The notes under the pieces were generated by a model that made no database searches, was not told the origin of the DNA, and saw nothing but the letters and a program-made list of their open reading frames with translations. Shown here in pieces: positions 8,886 to 17,301 of a stretch of 64,000 nt of DNA (its first letter is position 1; each line of letters opens with the position of its first letter). The DNA comes from a bacterium (GTDB lineage Bacteria; Bacteroidota; Ignavibacteria; Ignavibacteriales; Ignavibacteriaceae). The translations under genes and the position numbers were made by a program. The stretch covers positions 1,125,291-1,189,290 of the forward strand of contig JADJWC010000002.1 of NCBI GenBank assembly GCA_016716565.1, written 5' to 3'.

Positions 8886-9719
8886 ATGAATATTTACACA
8901 AATCTTTTTTTCATTCTGTTATTATTAATTGGGATTAATTCTTTTGCACAAATCCCAAACTCTGGTTTTGAAAACTGGATAGATGAAATCACACCAGAAA
9001 GCTGGATGACAAATAATTTTCCTTCTTTCTGGACAACAGTTTCAAAATCCTCTGATTCATATCAGGGTGCATACGCAGCTAAATTGGAAGTTGCGAATGC
9101 GAATGGTTTTCCTTTTCCCGCTGTCCTAACCTCAACTTTCCCGGTTAGCCAGGGATACCAAACGATAAATGGTTACTACCAGTTCCATCCAAATGGATTT
9201 GATGTCACATTATCGATATACGCATATTATTTCGGAGGAGGGTTATTACTTGGTACTGGTTACGTTGATATTGAAGCCGCAGCTACCTCTTATACCCAAT
9301 TTAGCTTTTATTCGTGGTTATCTGATACACCAGATTCATTAATGCTTCAGTTAGAATTAATTGGTGAGGATGTATCCAATATTGGAAGTTATGCGCTTGT
9401 CGATCAATTGAGCCTTAGTGGTGCATCAGATGTTAAACAACTCAGTGGATTGCCAAAGGAGTTTAACTTAAGCCAGAACTATCCGAATCCTTTTAATCCT
9501 TCGACTAAAATTGAATACAGCATTTCAGAAGCTTCTTTTGTTCAATTAAAAGTGTATGATATTCTTGGAAATGAAGTTGCAACTTTGGTTGATGAAGAAC
9601 AATCTGCTGGAAGTTACGGTGCAGATTTCTCGAGAGCTGAACTATCAAGCGGAATGTATATTGCAAAACTGCAAGCCGGTAATTTTACAAAGACAATAAA
9701 GATGATTCTAATGAAATAA
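8886..9719 (+). CDS. T9SS-secreted protein with N-terminal jelly-roll-like domain
   Basis: The protein has 277 residues. A signal peptide ends at SFAQ (about residue 22). The next domain begins IPNSGFENWIDEITPESW, a pattern seen at the start of carbohydrate-binding-like beta-sandwich domains of Bacteroidota secreted proteins, and ends with a strand around residue 180. A canonical T9SS sorting domain begins at LPKEFNLSQNYPNPFNPST. A strong AGGAGG site precedes the ATG. No catalytic motif is visible, so a surface-binding role is more likely than an enzyme. The last 270 bases closely match those of the gene at 9927-10964. Confidence 0.8.
   Translation: MNIYTNLFFILLLLIGINSFAQIPNSGFENWIDEITPESWMTNNFPSFWTTVSKSSDSYQGAYAAKLEVANANGFPFPAVLTSTFPVSQGYQTINGYYQFHPNGFDVTLSIYAYYFGGGLLLGTGYVDIEAAATSYTQFSFYSWLSDTPDSLMLQLELIGEDVSNIGSYALVDQLSLSGASDVKQLSGLPKEFNLSQNYPNPFNPSTKIEYSISEASFVQLKVYDILGNEVATLVDEEQSAGSYGADFSRAELSSGMYIAKLQAGNFTKTIKMILMK
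9450..9719 (+). repeat. T9SS sorting-domain cassette, copy A
   Basis: This 270-base segment encodes the sorting domain of the 8886-9719 gene. It aligns without gaps to 10695-10964, with long runs of identical bases, for example AAAGTGTATGAT and GGAAATGAAGTTGCAAC. The close DNA match suggests recent duplication or gene conversion of the export tag. Confidence 0.7.
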
Positions 9720-9737
9720 GTCGGTGGGTTTTTCAAA

Positions 9738-9759
9738 GCCAGATCTCATGCGATCTGGC
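9738..9759 (+). terminator. Hairpin after the 8886-9719 gene
   Basis: GCCAGATC (9738-9745) and GATCTGGC (9752-9759) form a perfect 8-base stem with a 6-base loop, 18 bases after the stop. The following GTTAATTT is only weakly T-rich, so termination may be partial. Confidence 0.5.
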
Positions 9760-9926
9760 GTTAATTTATACAATTGCCTCGTACCTTATTAAAAATCTCC
9801 TATACTAAATCAAAATAATTGATTGATACTAACACTTGTGTTGTGTTAATTGATTTCGTTATGTTCACCCGGGCTATAAAATATTACTTAAATAAAATTT
9901 ATCATCTAAATTTAAGGAGGTTTATT

Positions 9927-10964
9927 ATGAGGAAACTTTTCCTGCTTTTTGCTGCTGCCAGCATTTCATCATTCGCACAGATTACTATCACAAACAGCGA
10001 TGTTTCGAATGTTTTTGCTGTTGGTAACTCTGCAACAATTCATTCTGCAGATATAACTAGCTTTAACATCGGTTCAGCCGGTGGGGGAAATAACTGGGAT
10101 TTCACAGGATTACAAAGCACCGAGACTTTTACTCTGCTCAGTGTAAATCCTGCATCAACACCTCACATAAGTGAATTTCCGGGTGCGAATATTTCAACTT
10201 ATAGCCAGGGAGAATATCAGGGTAATCCGGCGGAAATTTGGTCTTACCTGACACTTAATGGAGCGCTTAGTAATATGGGACAGGCGATGACTTCAAGTGC
10301 TTTTCCGGGTATTGTAATTACTTCAAAAAATAATCCGGCCAGTATAGAAATGCAATTGCCAATGACATATAACACTTCCTGGTCACAATCATATGTTATA
10401 ACTTTTACTATTCCCGGGTTACCGCCTAGTACCTCTAATGTATCAATCAATGTTATAGTCGATGCCCATGGACAGATGACAATGCCCGGTGGTGCAATCT
10501 ATCAAGCATTAAGAATTCGGGAAACGACAACAGTAAATGGAGTTACAAGCGTCTCATATTCTTTCCTCGCAACGAATGGTGCAAACGTAACTGTCTCCGC
10601 TACTGATCCAAATCCACCAAATAGCGGAACGATAAATGCTGATTGGTACGACTGGAATACGCCATTTACAAGTGATGTTGAACAAATCAGCGGTTTACCA
10701 CAAGATTTCAATTTAAGTCAGAATTATCCTAACCCATTTAATCCATCCACCAAAATTGAATACAGTATTCCGGAAGCATCTTTTGTTCAGTTAAAAGTGT
10801 ATGATGTTCTTGGAAATGAAGTTGCAACCTTGGTTGATGAAGAACAATCAGCAGGCACATACAGAGCTGATTTTTCCGGTAGCGATCTTGCAAGCGGATT
10901 ATATATTGCAAAACTACAAGCTGGAAATTATTCTAAGACAATTAAGATGTCTCTTCTAAAATAA
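9927..10964 (+). CDS. T9SS-secreted protein of unknown function
   Basis: The protein has 345 residues. The ATG at 9927 is preferred because AAGGAGG lies just before it and the product then starts with a signal peptide (MRKLFLLFAAASISSFAQ); an in-frame upstream start at 9819 would bury that signal. Residues 19-250 match the N-terminal module of the 970-residue protein at 4535 (both begin ITIT, share GGNN-WDFT, PMTY and MTMPGG). The T9SS sorting domain begins at LPQDFNLSQNYPNPFNPST. In effect this is the shared module plus an export tag, without the papain-like part. Function unknown. Confidence 0.8.
   Translation: MRKLFLLFAAASISSFAQITITNSDVSNVFAVGNSATIHSADITSFNIGSAGGGNNWDFTGLQSTETFTLLSVNPASTPHISEFPGANISTYSQGEYQGNPAEIWSYLTLNGALSNMGQAMTSSAFPGIVITSKNNPASIEMQLPMTYNTSWSQSYVITFTIPGLPPSTSNVSINVIVDAHGQMTMPGGAIYQALRIRETTTVNGVTSVSYSFLATNGANVTVSATDPNPPNSGTINADWYDWNTPFTSDVEQISGLPQDFNLSQNYPNPFNPSTKIEYSIPEASFVQLKVYDVLGNEVATLVDEEQSAGTYRADFSGSDLASGLYIAKLQAGNYSKTIKMSLLK
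10695..10964 (+). repeat. T9SS sorting-domain cassette, copy B
   Basis: This is the partner of 9450-9719, with the same length and reading frame and ending at the stop codon of its gene in both copies. Confidence 0.7.
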
Positions 10965-10983
10965 TTTTTCTAATAAACTTATT

Positions 10984-11030
10984 GTAGCACAGATTAATAA
11001 CCTGCTTATCGGCAGACAGGTCTGTGCTAC
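10984..11030 (+). terminator. Long hairpin after the T9SS cargo run
   Basis: GTAGCACAGA (10984-10993) pairs perfectly with TCTGTGCTAC (11021-11030). The loop itself can fold through CTGC/GCAG. T-rich sequence (CTTTTTATTCTTTTCTTT) follows from about 11040. It probably ends the T9SS transcript. The TCTGTGCTA arm recurs near 13994. Confidence 0.55.
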
Positions 11031-11089
11031 ATCAGTAATCTTTTTATTCTTTTCTTTAGATTTACCCTCAAATTTATTAAGTAGTATTA

Positions 11090-12448
11090 ATGATCGAATT
11101 TCTTCCACTCGGCGGTGCCGGCGAAATTGGTGCAAACTGCTATTACCTGAATATCAACGGAATAGGTATTATACTCGATTGCGGAATGCATCCGCAGAAA
11201 ACCGGATTGGATTCTCTTCCCAAGTTTGATTTGCTGGTAAATAAACCAACTGATTATGTGTTGATTTCACACGCTCACCAGGATCATCTGAATGGTCTCC
11301 CCTTCTTAATAAAAAAATTTCCTCATCTGAGAATTATCACAACTCCGCAGACACGGGCAGTAGCCGAGCTAACTCTTCATAATGCCATCTCAATTTTAAA
11401 AAGGCAGGTTGATAAAAATGAATTCGAAATTTATACACGTGATGAAGTTGATCTACTTATTAAGTCAATAAATTATAAGTCATACAATGAAAAATTTATT
11501 TTAAGTTCACTCAACAGCAGTCAGGAAGTCCAAGCTGAATTTTTTGATGCGGGACACATAATCGGCTCTGCTGGAATTTTATTCGATTTTAATGACAAAA
11601 AATTATTTTTTACGGGGGATATAAATCTTTCATCTCAATCACTGCTTTCCGGAGCTCACCTTCCAAAAGAAAAAATTGATATACTGTTAACTGAAACAAC
11701 TTACGGAGCTACCGACTCTTCAACCATCAACAATTGGGATAAAGAAGTAGACAGATTTTCATTTTCTATTAACAAAGTAATAAATAATGGAGGATCTATA
11801 CTTATCCCGGTTTTTGCTTTGGGCAAATTACAGGAGATGCTTTCCGTCATCTGGACGCAAATGCAGAAAAATAAAATTACAAACGTCGATATATTCACCG
11901 GCGGAATTGGAAATAAGATAAGCAGGATTTATGATTATAACCGATATACAGTGAATAGAAAAGATAGGGAAACAATCCTCTCCGACATTCCGCAAAAGAA
12001 TTTAAACGAACTCACTGATTTTGAGGAGCTCTTCAAGTCTCCGAGTATTGTTCTGGCTTCCAGCGGAATGATGCTTGAATCCACGAACTCATTCCTGCTT
12101 GCTAAAAGATGGCTGCAGAAAAAAGATTCAGCAATATTTACTGTTGGATACATGGATCCTTCAACTCCGGGCAGCATAATTGCAAAAGCGAAAAGAGGAG
12201 AAAAAATTCAGCTTACAGGTCAACATCCAATAGCCGAGGTAAAATGCGAAATAAAGAATTTCCGGTTTTCAGCTCACTCAAAGAGAGAGGAAATATTATC
12301 ACTAGTAAAGCATTTGAATCCTGACAAAATTGTTTTAATTCACGGTGATATCGAAGCTATTGATTGGACAGGAAGCGTAATTCTGAAACAGTTTCCGGCA
12401 AAAAAAGTTTACGCACCGCATAACTACAAACAAATTTTGTTTGATTAA
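11090..12448 (+). CDS. Beta-CASP metallo-beta-lactamase-fold RNA nuclease-like protein
   Basis: The protein has 452 residues. The zinc site is visible as HAHQDH (residues 61-66) with Asp30 in DCGMH, followed by the later GH and TGD motifs of the metallo-beta-lactamase fold. The beta-CASP part and the C-terminal SASGMM-like segment (ASSGMMLES) and SAHS motif are those of the CPSF-73-like exonuclease family (YSH1/COG1236). A role in RNA processing or decay in the cytoplasm follows from the family. No typical ribosome-binding site precedes the ATG. The gene stands alone between the T9SS run and citrate synthase. Confidence 0.88.
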   Translation: MIEFLPLGGAGEIGANCYYLNINGIGIILDCGMHPQKTGLDSLPKFDLLVNKPTDYVLISHAHQDHLNGLPFLIKKFPHLRIITTPQTRAVAELTLHNAISILKRQVDKNEFEIYTRDEVDLLIKSINYKSYNEKFILSSLNSSQEVQAEFFDAGHIIGSAGILFDFNDKKLFFTGDINLSSQSLLSGAHLPKEKIDILLTETTYGATDSSTINNWDKEVDRFSFSINKVINNGGSILIPVFALGKLQEMLSVIWTQMQKNKITNVDIFTGGIGNKISRIYDYNRYTVNRKDRETILSDIPQKNLNELTDFEELFKSPSIVLASSGMMLESTNSFLLAKRWLQKKDSAIFTVGYMDPSTPGSIIAKAKRGEKIQLTGQHPIAEVKCEIKNFRFSAHSKREEILSLVKHLNPDKIVLIHGDIEAIDWTGSVILKQFPAKKVYAPHNYKQILFD

Positions 12449-12651
12449 TAGCAATAACTATTGATATATTGAAATAAAGAATTTTTTAACATTTTCATTC
12501 AAGGGGTATTCTTGAAACCTCTTATACAAAAAACTCGCACTTCATCAATTCTGGTACTAATCGAACCCGAACTTGTATCAATAAAAAAATTTATAAGCTA
12601 TCTAATTAATCAATCATTCATTGGATTATAACTAAAATCACCGGAGGAAAA

Positions 12652-13962
12652 ATGTCTGGACTAAAAGAAAAACTAGGGAAAAAAATTGAGGAATGGCGTC
12701 CTCGAACTACAAGACTTCTCAAAGAATTCGGAAACGTAAAAGTTGATGAAGTTGATATTGGTCAGATCATCGGGGGAGCAAGAGATATTAAATGTCTTGT
12801 TACCGATATTTCATATCTCGATCCATTTGAAGGAATCCGTTTCAGAGGATTGACCATTCCTGAAGTAATGGAAAAACTTCCAAAAGTTCCCGGCGGCGAA
12901 ATGCCTTACGTTGAAGGGTTCTTTCACTTCCTGTTAACTGGAGATATTCCATCTGAAGCTGATGTAAAAGAGGTTGCGGAAGAATTCAAAAAGAGAAGTG
13001 TAATTCCTAAGTACGTGCTCGATATTCTTAAAGCAATGCCTGCTGATTCTCATCCAATGGTAATGTTTTCGACTGCAGTACTCGCAATGCAGAGAGAATC
13101 AGAATTCGTAAAACAGTATAATTCAGGAAAACTGAAAAAGAATGATTACTGGATTCCAACTCTCGAAGACGGATTACAGCTTCTCGCAAAGATTCCGGGC
13201 ATAGCTGCATTTATATACAGGTTGAAATACAAGAACGGACAAATAATTGAATCTGATCCGAAACTTGATCTCGGCGGCAACTTTGCACATATGATGGGAA
13301 TCAAAAAACCTTACGATGATGTTGCAAGAATGTATTTCATTTTACACAGTGATCACGAGAGTGGAAACGTTAGTGCGCATACAGGTCATCTTGTTGCAAG
13401 TGCATTGTCGGATTTATATTATTCAATTTCAGCAATGACAAACGGACTTGCCGGTCCATTGCACGGACTTGCTAACCAGGAAGTACTTAGCTGGCTGCAG
13501 GGAGTTTATGATAAGATGGGCGGAAAGATTCCAACCGAAGAAGAAATGAAACAGTTCGTTTGGGATACACTCAAAGGCGGACAGGTAATTCCGGGATTCG
13601 GCCACGCAGTTCTTAGAAAAACAGATCCTCGTTACCAAGCTCAAAGAGAATTCTGCCTGAAGCATTTACCAAAAGATCCTTTGTTCATTTATGTCGATCT
13701 TCTCTTCAAAGTAGTTCCGCCGATATTGCTTGAACAGGGTAAAGCAAAGAATCCGTGGCCAAATGTTGATGCACAATCCGGTGTTATTCAGTGGTATTAT
13801 GGATTGAAGGAATACGATTTCTACACTGTTCTGTTTGCTGTTGGTAGAGCACTTGGTGTTGTTGCTAATATAATTTGGGACCGCGGACTCGGTTATCCGA
13901 TTGAGAGACCAAAATCTGTTACAACTGCAATGCTTGAAGAAGCTGCGGGAATCAAGAAATAA
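12652..13962 (+). CDS. gltA: Citrate synthase, mitochondrial type
   Basis: The protein has 436 residues and condenses acetyl-CoA and oxaloacetate to citrate, the first step of the TCA cycle. The catalytic trio is visible: His271 in PLHGLANQ, His318 in GFGHAVLRKTDPR and Asp373 in NVDAQSGV. Length and motifs match the dimeric eukaryote-like type and not the NADH-regulated hexamer of Enterobacteria. A strong CCGGAGGAAAA site precedes the ATG. About 200 bases upstream hold no convincing gene. A bidirectional terminator follows at 14017-14042. The enzyme name is secure; the gene symbol is the general bacterial one. Confidence 0.97.
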   Translation: MSGLKEKLGKKIEEWRPRTTRLLKEFGNVKVDEVDIGQIIGGARDIKCLVTDISYLDPFEGIRFRGLTIPEVMEKLPKVPGGEMPYVEGFFHFLLTGDIPSEADVKEVAEEFKKRSVIPKYVLDILKAMPADSHPMVMFSTAVLAMQRESEFVKQYNSGKLKKNDYWIPTLEDGLQLLAKIPGIAAFIYRLKYKNGQIIESDPKLDLGGNFAHMMGIKKPYDDVARMYFILHSDHESGNVSAHTGHLVASALSDLYYSISAMTNGLAGPLHGLANQEVLSWLQGVYDKMGGKIPTEEEMKQFVWDTLKGGQVIPGFGHAVLRKTDPRYQAQREFCLKHLPKDPLFIYVDLLFKVVPPILLEQGKAKNPWPNVDAQSGVIQWYYGLKEYDFYTVLFAVGRALGVVANIIWDRGLGYPIERPKSVTTAMLEEAAGIKK

Positions 13963-13981
13963 AAAGGCTCGGCCATTACAG

Positions 13982-14003
13982 CACGGCTTACAAGTCTGTG
14001 CTA
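13982..14003. repeat. Imperfect palindrome with core CTTACAAGTCT
   Basis: GCACGGCTTACAAGTCTGTGC is nearly its own reverse complement. The core CTTACAAGTCT recurs at 40205-40215, and the TCTGTGCTA arm recurs at 11021-11029. It may be a small dispersed intergenic repeat of this genome. Confidence 0.35.
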
Positions 14004-14016
14004 TAGTTTAAAATAT

Positions 14017-14042
14017 AAATGCCATCCAACAGGATGGCATTT
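14017..14042. terminator. Bidirectional terminator between citrate synthase and the DUF1501 gene
   Basis: AAATGCCATCC (14017-14027) and GGATGGCATTT (14032-14042) form a perfect 11-base stem with a 4-base AACA loop, between two convergent genes. A- and T-rich flanks suit both directions. Confidence 0.85.
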
Positions 14043-14064
14043 TGTTTAATCACTTATCATTCAA

Positions 14065-15591
14065 CTATTTTATCAACATCATCTTAATTGTCTTGCTTGT
14101 AGCTCCGGTATCAAGCCTTGCAAAATATACTCCGCTAGAATATTTACTTCCATCAAACTGAACTTCGTAGCTTCCGGTTTCCTGGTAAGCATTTACAAGT
14201 GTTGTTACTTTGTCTCCGGCAGATGAAAACACATCTATTCTGACAGCCTGTGGAATTCTTAAATAGTAGCTGATTGTTGTCGTCGGGTTAAAGGGATTAG
14301 GATAATTCTGTTCAAGATGAAAAACTGATGGACCGGTAAGATTACCAGCCTTCTCTGAAATCAAGGGTAAAGTTTCAAAATCTTTCATAAGTACATCAGG
14401 CATTCTGTCAATCGGCATTCCTAACTGCTGGGTTAACAACGTAGCATAAAGCTGCCTGAAATCATATCTGTATTTAATATCTCCGCTGTTATCAAGGTCT
14501 GTAAGGTCAGGATTGTTTCCGTAAACTCCTCCGTAAACATTTCTTCCGATAACAAAAAGTGGTGCTGCTGTCCCGTGATCAGTTCCGCCGCTTCCATTCT
14601 GGTTAACTCTTCTTCCGAATTCTGAAAAAGTCATTAGCACAACTCTATCTTCAATTCCAAGAAGTCTCAAATCGGTTTGAAAGGCTTCAATAGCTTGTGC
14701 AACAGTTGTCAGCAGATTAGCGTGACTTCCCGCCTGGTTTGCGTGCGTATCGAATCCGCCAATCGAAGTAAGATAGACAGGTGTTTCAAGTCCGCCGGCA
14801 ATTAACTCGGCGACAATTGCTAGCTGCCTTGCTAATCGTGTATTCGGGTAAGTTGCTTTGTTTTCAACCGAATCAGCTTTCTCCTTTATTATCTGAGCAT
14901 AACGGATTGAAAGTGCTGCAATCTCTTTAATATATTTCAATTGATTACCTGCAATTGTATCGGGCGGCGGATCGTTATCGGCAGTGCTTCCGTTTATCAA
15001 TTGGTAAAACTGGTTTGGACTTTCAAATGAGATTCCCATTGTGCCCTGGCAGGTACATTCTAACAATGCTGATTGTGTGGATCCAATCTGTATTGCCATT
15101 GGATGTTCTGAATTAATTGGATTATGATCAGGTAAAACTTTTGCAAGATATCTGCCGACCCAGCCGTCATCGATAACAACATTTGAATCAGAAGCACTCA
15201 ACCAGATGTCTGTAGCTCTGAAGTGTGATCTGTCGGGACTGGCGTATCCAACACTCTGAAGTATTGCTACCATTCCTTCATCGTACAAAGCTTTAAGAGG
15301 CTGAAGAGATGGATGCATACCTGTAAGGTTATTTAATTTGATCACATCTTCTTTTCTGATTCCTAAAGAAGGACGAGCGTTGTAATATAAGCTGTCTTCA
15401 AATGGTATAATTGTATTAAGTCCGTCATTGCCTCCGCTTAATTGTAACAATACTATTACTTTTCCGTTGACCGCCTGAATATTCATGAACGATCTTGAAA
15501 AAGCTCTTAGTGGAATATTTCCAAGTGCCATTGAAACTGTGCCCGCACCGGCAACTAATCCTAAATTTCTTAAAAATGATCTTCTGTCCAT
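14065..15591 (-). CDS. DUF1501 family protein with twin-arginine-like signal and T9SS tail
   Basis: The protein has 508 residues. The N-terminus MDRRSFLRNLGLVAGAG is a twin-arginine-type signal as usual for DUF1501, a sulfatase/alkaline-phosphatase-fold family. LLQLSGGNDGLNTIIP, RSHFRATDIW, GGFDTHANQ and FSEFGRRVNQNGSGGTDHG are the family's hallmark blocks. The last 80 residues form a T9SS sorting domain (NYPNPFNPTT). It lies 14 bases after the DUF1800 gene, the standard partner. The biochemical role of the pair is unknown; the signals point to folded export across the inner membrane and then T9SS transfer (inference). Confidence 0.93.
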   Translation of the reverse strand: MDRRSFLRNLGLVAGAGTVSMALGNIPLRAFSRSFMNIQAVNGKVIVLLQLSGGNDGLNTIIPFEDSLYYNARPSLGIRKEDVIKLNNLTGMHPSLQPLKALYDEGMVAILQSVGYASPDRSHFRATDIWLSASDSNVVIDDGWVGRYLAKVLPDHNPINSEHPMAIQIGSTQSALLECTCQGTMGISFESPNQFYQLINGSTADNDPPPDTIAGNQLKYIKEIAALSIRYAQIIKEKADSVENKATYPNTRLARQLAIVAELIAGGLETPVYLTSIGGFDTHANQAGSHANLLTTVAQAIEAFQTDLRLLGIEDRVVLMTFSEFGRRVNQNGSGGTDHGTAAPLFVIGRNVYGGVYGNNPDLTDLDNSGDIKYRYDFRQLYATLLTQQLGMPIDRMPDVLMKDFETLPLISEKAGNLTGPSVFHLEQNYPNPFNPTTTISYYLRIPQAVRIDVFSSAGDKVTTLVNAYQETGSYEVQFDGSKYSSGVYFARLDTGATSKTIKMMLIK

Positions 15592-15605
15592 AATTGTCTT
15601 CCTGA

Positions 15606-16982
15606 TTATGAAAGTTGATATTCTGATAATCTCATTAAAGCTTTAAAGAACATCTTTAATCTGTTCTCAGCCTGCGGATCGGAAGTTGACCAATCATAGA
15701 CTTCAGCGCCATCTAATAATGTATTCAACAAATATTCTTTTCTGTTATCGCTCAACGGATATTGCAGGAATATTTTTGAAATATCTGCAATAAGCTGAAC
15801 TGCATCTTCAGCGCTTGGAAATGTTCTTGCATATTCAACAAGATCTAACTGGAAAGTCAGGTCACCGCCTCCCGGTTTTTTCCCATTTATTACTGCATCG
15901 GTATAAATGTTTCTTGCCGGAAGTGTTGTTGTGTTGATCCAGATTTTATCGCCGTCCCATCCGCTTACATTTGGCGGAGAGAATAATTCCTGCTTTGTTT
16001 GTGCCGCAACTGTTCTTATATAAGCGTAATCCGGTGTGGCTACGTTGAACTGGCGCATCACTCCCAGCAACAGTTCTACCGGGCTTTTAATCTTTGCGCC
16101 TCTTACTTCATTGGTGTGAAACATAACAGATTTAAGTAGTGTTGATAGAACAGGTTTTAGCTCATAATTATTTTCGCGAAGAATCTGCGCCATTGTTTCA
16201 ATGCTGGGTTCATCAATTGCAACGTGCATAAATTCACTATACAGTTCTCTGCTGAAAAAAGTTGCTGCTGCTGGCTGTGTAAAAATTATATCGACAACAT
16301 CGTGGTAAATGAAGTTGCCCGTTTGTCCTAAAATTGTTTTGCTGCCATTATCAAATCGACTGGAATCAAAGAACGAAGTCAACCCATCAACCCGCCAGCC
16401 TGTTAAAGCTCTTGCTGCTTCCTGAATATCCTGTTCTGTATAGTTACCGATTCCAAGAGTGAATAATTCCATCAGCTCTCTTGCGTAATTCTCGTTCGGT
16501 GCACCTTTCCTGTTTCTTATTCCATCAAGATAGATGAGCATTGCAGGATCGATAGTAACTGCTTTTGTCAAGTCGACGAGATTGCCCATAGCATTATCAC
16601 GAAATAATTTATTCTGCCAGTACATCCGCTGCGGCAGACCAACTTTTGAAACTTCACTTACATAGTGATTGTGCCAGAACAGAACCATCTTCTCCCGAAG
16701 TGAATAACCTTGTGTGATCATAAGGTTATACCACCAATGGATTAATTCCCGGGTTCGTTCAGTATTGTTTTCATTGGTTGGATAATTCACCCAGTCAGCA
16801 GGCTGCGGAGGTTCAGGCTGATCAGCAAGCAAAAAATTATCTACAAAGTCATCGAGTGTATGTGAAAGTGCAAATTCAATATCCTGCTTATTATAGCCGA
16901 AAAGTGATCTTGCGAGAATGTGTCTCGCTGCATCTTCATCCCAGGCACTTATCTTATTAAAATTGTTAGCATTTTCTACCAT
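15606..16982 (-). CDS. DUF1800 family protein
   Basis: The protein has 458 residues. The family blocks are clear: AARHILARSLFGYNKQDI near the N-terminus, REKMVLFWHNHYV, PNENYARELMELFTLGIGNYTEQDI with AARALTGW, and PPNVSGWDGDKIW toward the C-terminus. No signal peptide is visible. It is the upstream member of a DUF1800-DUF1501 operon; the two are found together in many Bacteroidota, Planctomycetes and Proteobacteria, but their function is not established. Confidence 0.93.
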   Translation of the reverse strand: MVENANNFNKISAWDEDAARHILARSLFGYNKQDIEFALSHTLDDFVDNFLLADQPEPPQPADWVNYPTNENNTERTRELIHWWYNLMITQGYSLREKMVLFWHNHYVSEVSKVGLPQRMYWQNKLFRDNAMGNLVDLTKAVTIDPAMLIYLDGIRNRKGAPNENYARELMELFTLGIGNYTEQDIQEAARALTGWRVDGLTSFFDSSRFDNGSKTILGQTGNFIYHDVVDIIFTQPAAATFFSRELYSEFMHVAIDEPSIETMAQILRENNYELKPVLSTLLKSVMFHTNEVRGAKIKSPVELLLGVMRQFNVATPDYAYIRTVAAQTKQELFSPPNVSGWDGDKIWINTTTLPARNIYTDAVINGKKPGGGDLTFQLDLVEYARTFPSAEDAVQLIADISKIFLQYPLSDNRKEYLLNTLLDGAEVYDWSTSDPQAENRLKMFFKALMRLSEYQLS

Positions 16983-17301
16983 GCTGCCTCGCTTAGTTTT
17001 ATTAGATTTTAATTATTGGTTATTAATACTTGTAAAAAATATGCCAATAGCTAACAGTTGATGACTGGCAAATTAGAGAATTTCCTTTTGATTCAAACTA
17101 GTAGATTGTAAATGTTTCCGACGAAATTTGCCTGCTACTATACAACATTTTACGGCGCAAATTGTGACGCCATTTAAAAGTATGTCGCATCTGGTATTTC
17201 AAATTTTCCGTTATTCATGATATTCCAATTGACAGAACTATTTGATGTAAATTCCTATTTTAACGCAGCTATTTCAAATAATTAAACACTTATAAAAATC
17301 T
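16983..17301. other. Intergenic region between divergent genes
   Basis: These 319 bases separate the DUF1800 gene (minus) and the giant ligase gene (plus), so promoters for both should lie here. A short imperfect dyad GGCG...CGCC surrounds 17160. I see no gene and no confident promoter. Confidence 0.5.

Noticed and set aside
12512..12631. A 39-codon TTG frame between the beta-CASP gene and citrate synthase, with AAGGGG upstream
   Set aside because: No domain or membrane pattern, and its residues look random; the site may be chance. Kept out of the gene list.
13952..14045. A possible tRNA from the stem-rich sequence after citrate synthase
   Set aside because: No cloverleaf with TTCGA arm or anticodon loop fits; it is a palindrome followed by a terminator.
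17221..17290. TTGACA at about 17230 as a sigma-70 promoter for the giant ligase gene
   Set aside because: The spacing to any TATAAT-like box is wrong, and Bacteroidota-type promoters differ; not strong enough to list.
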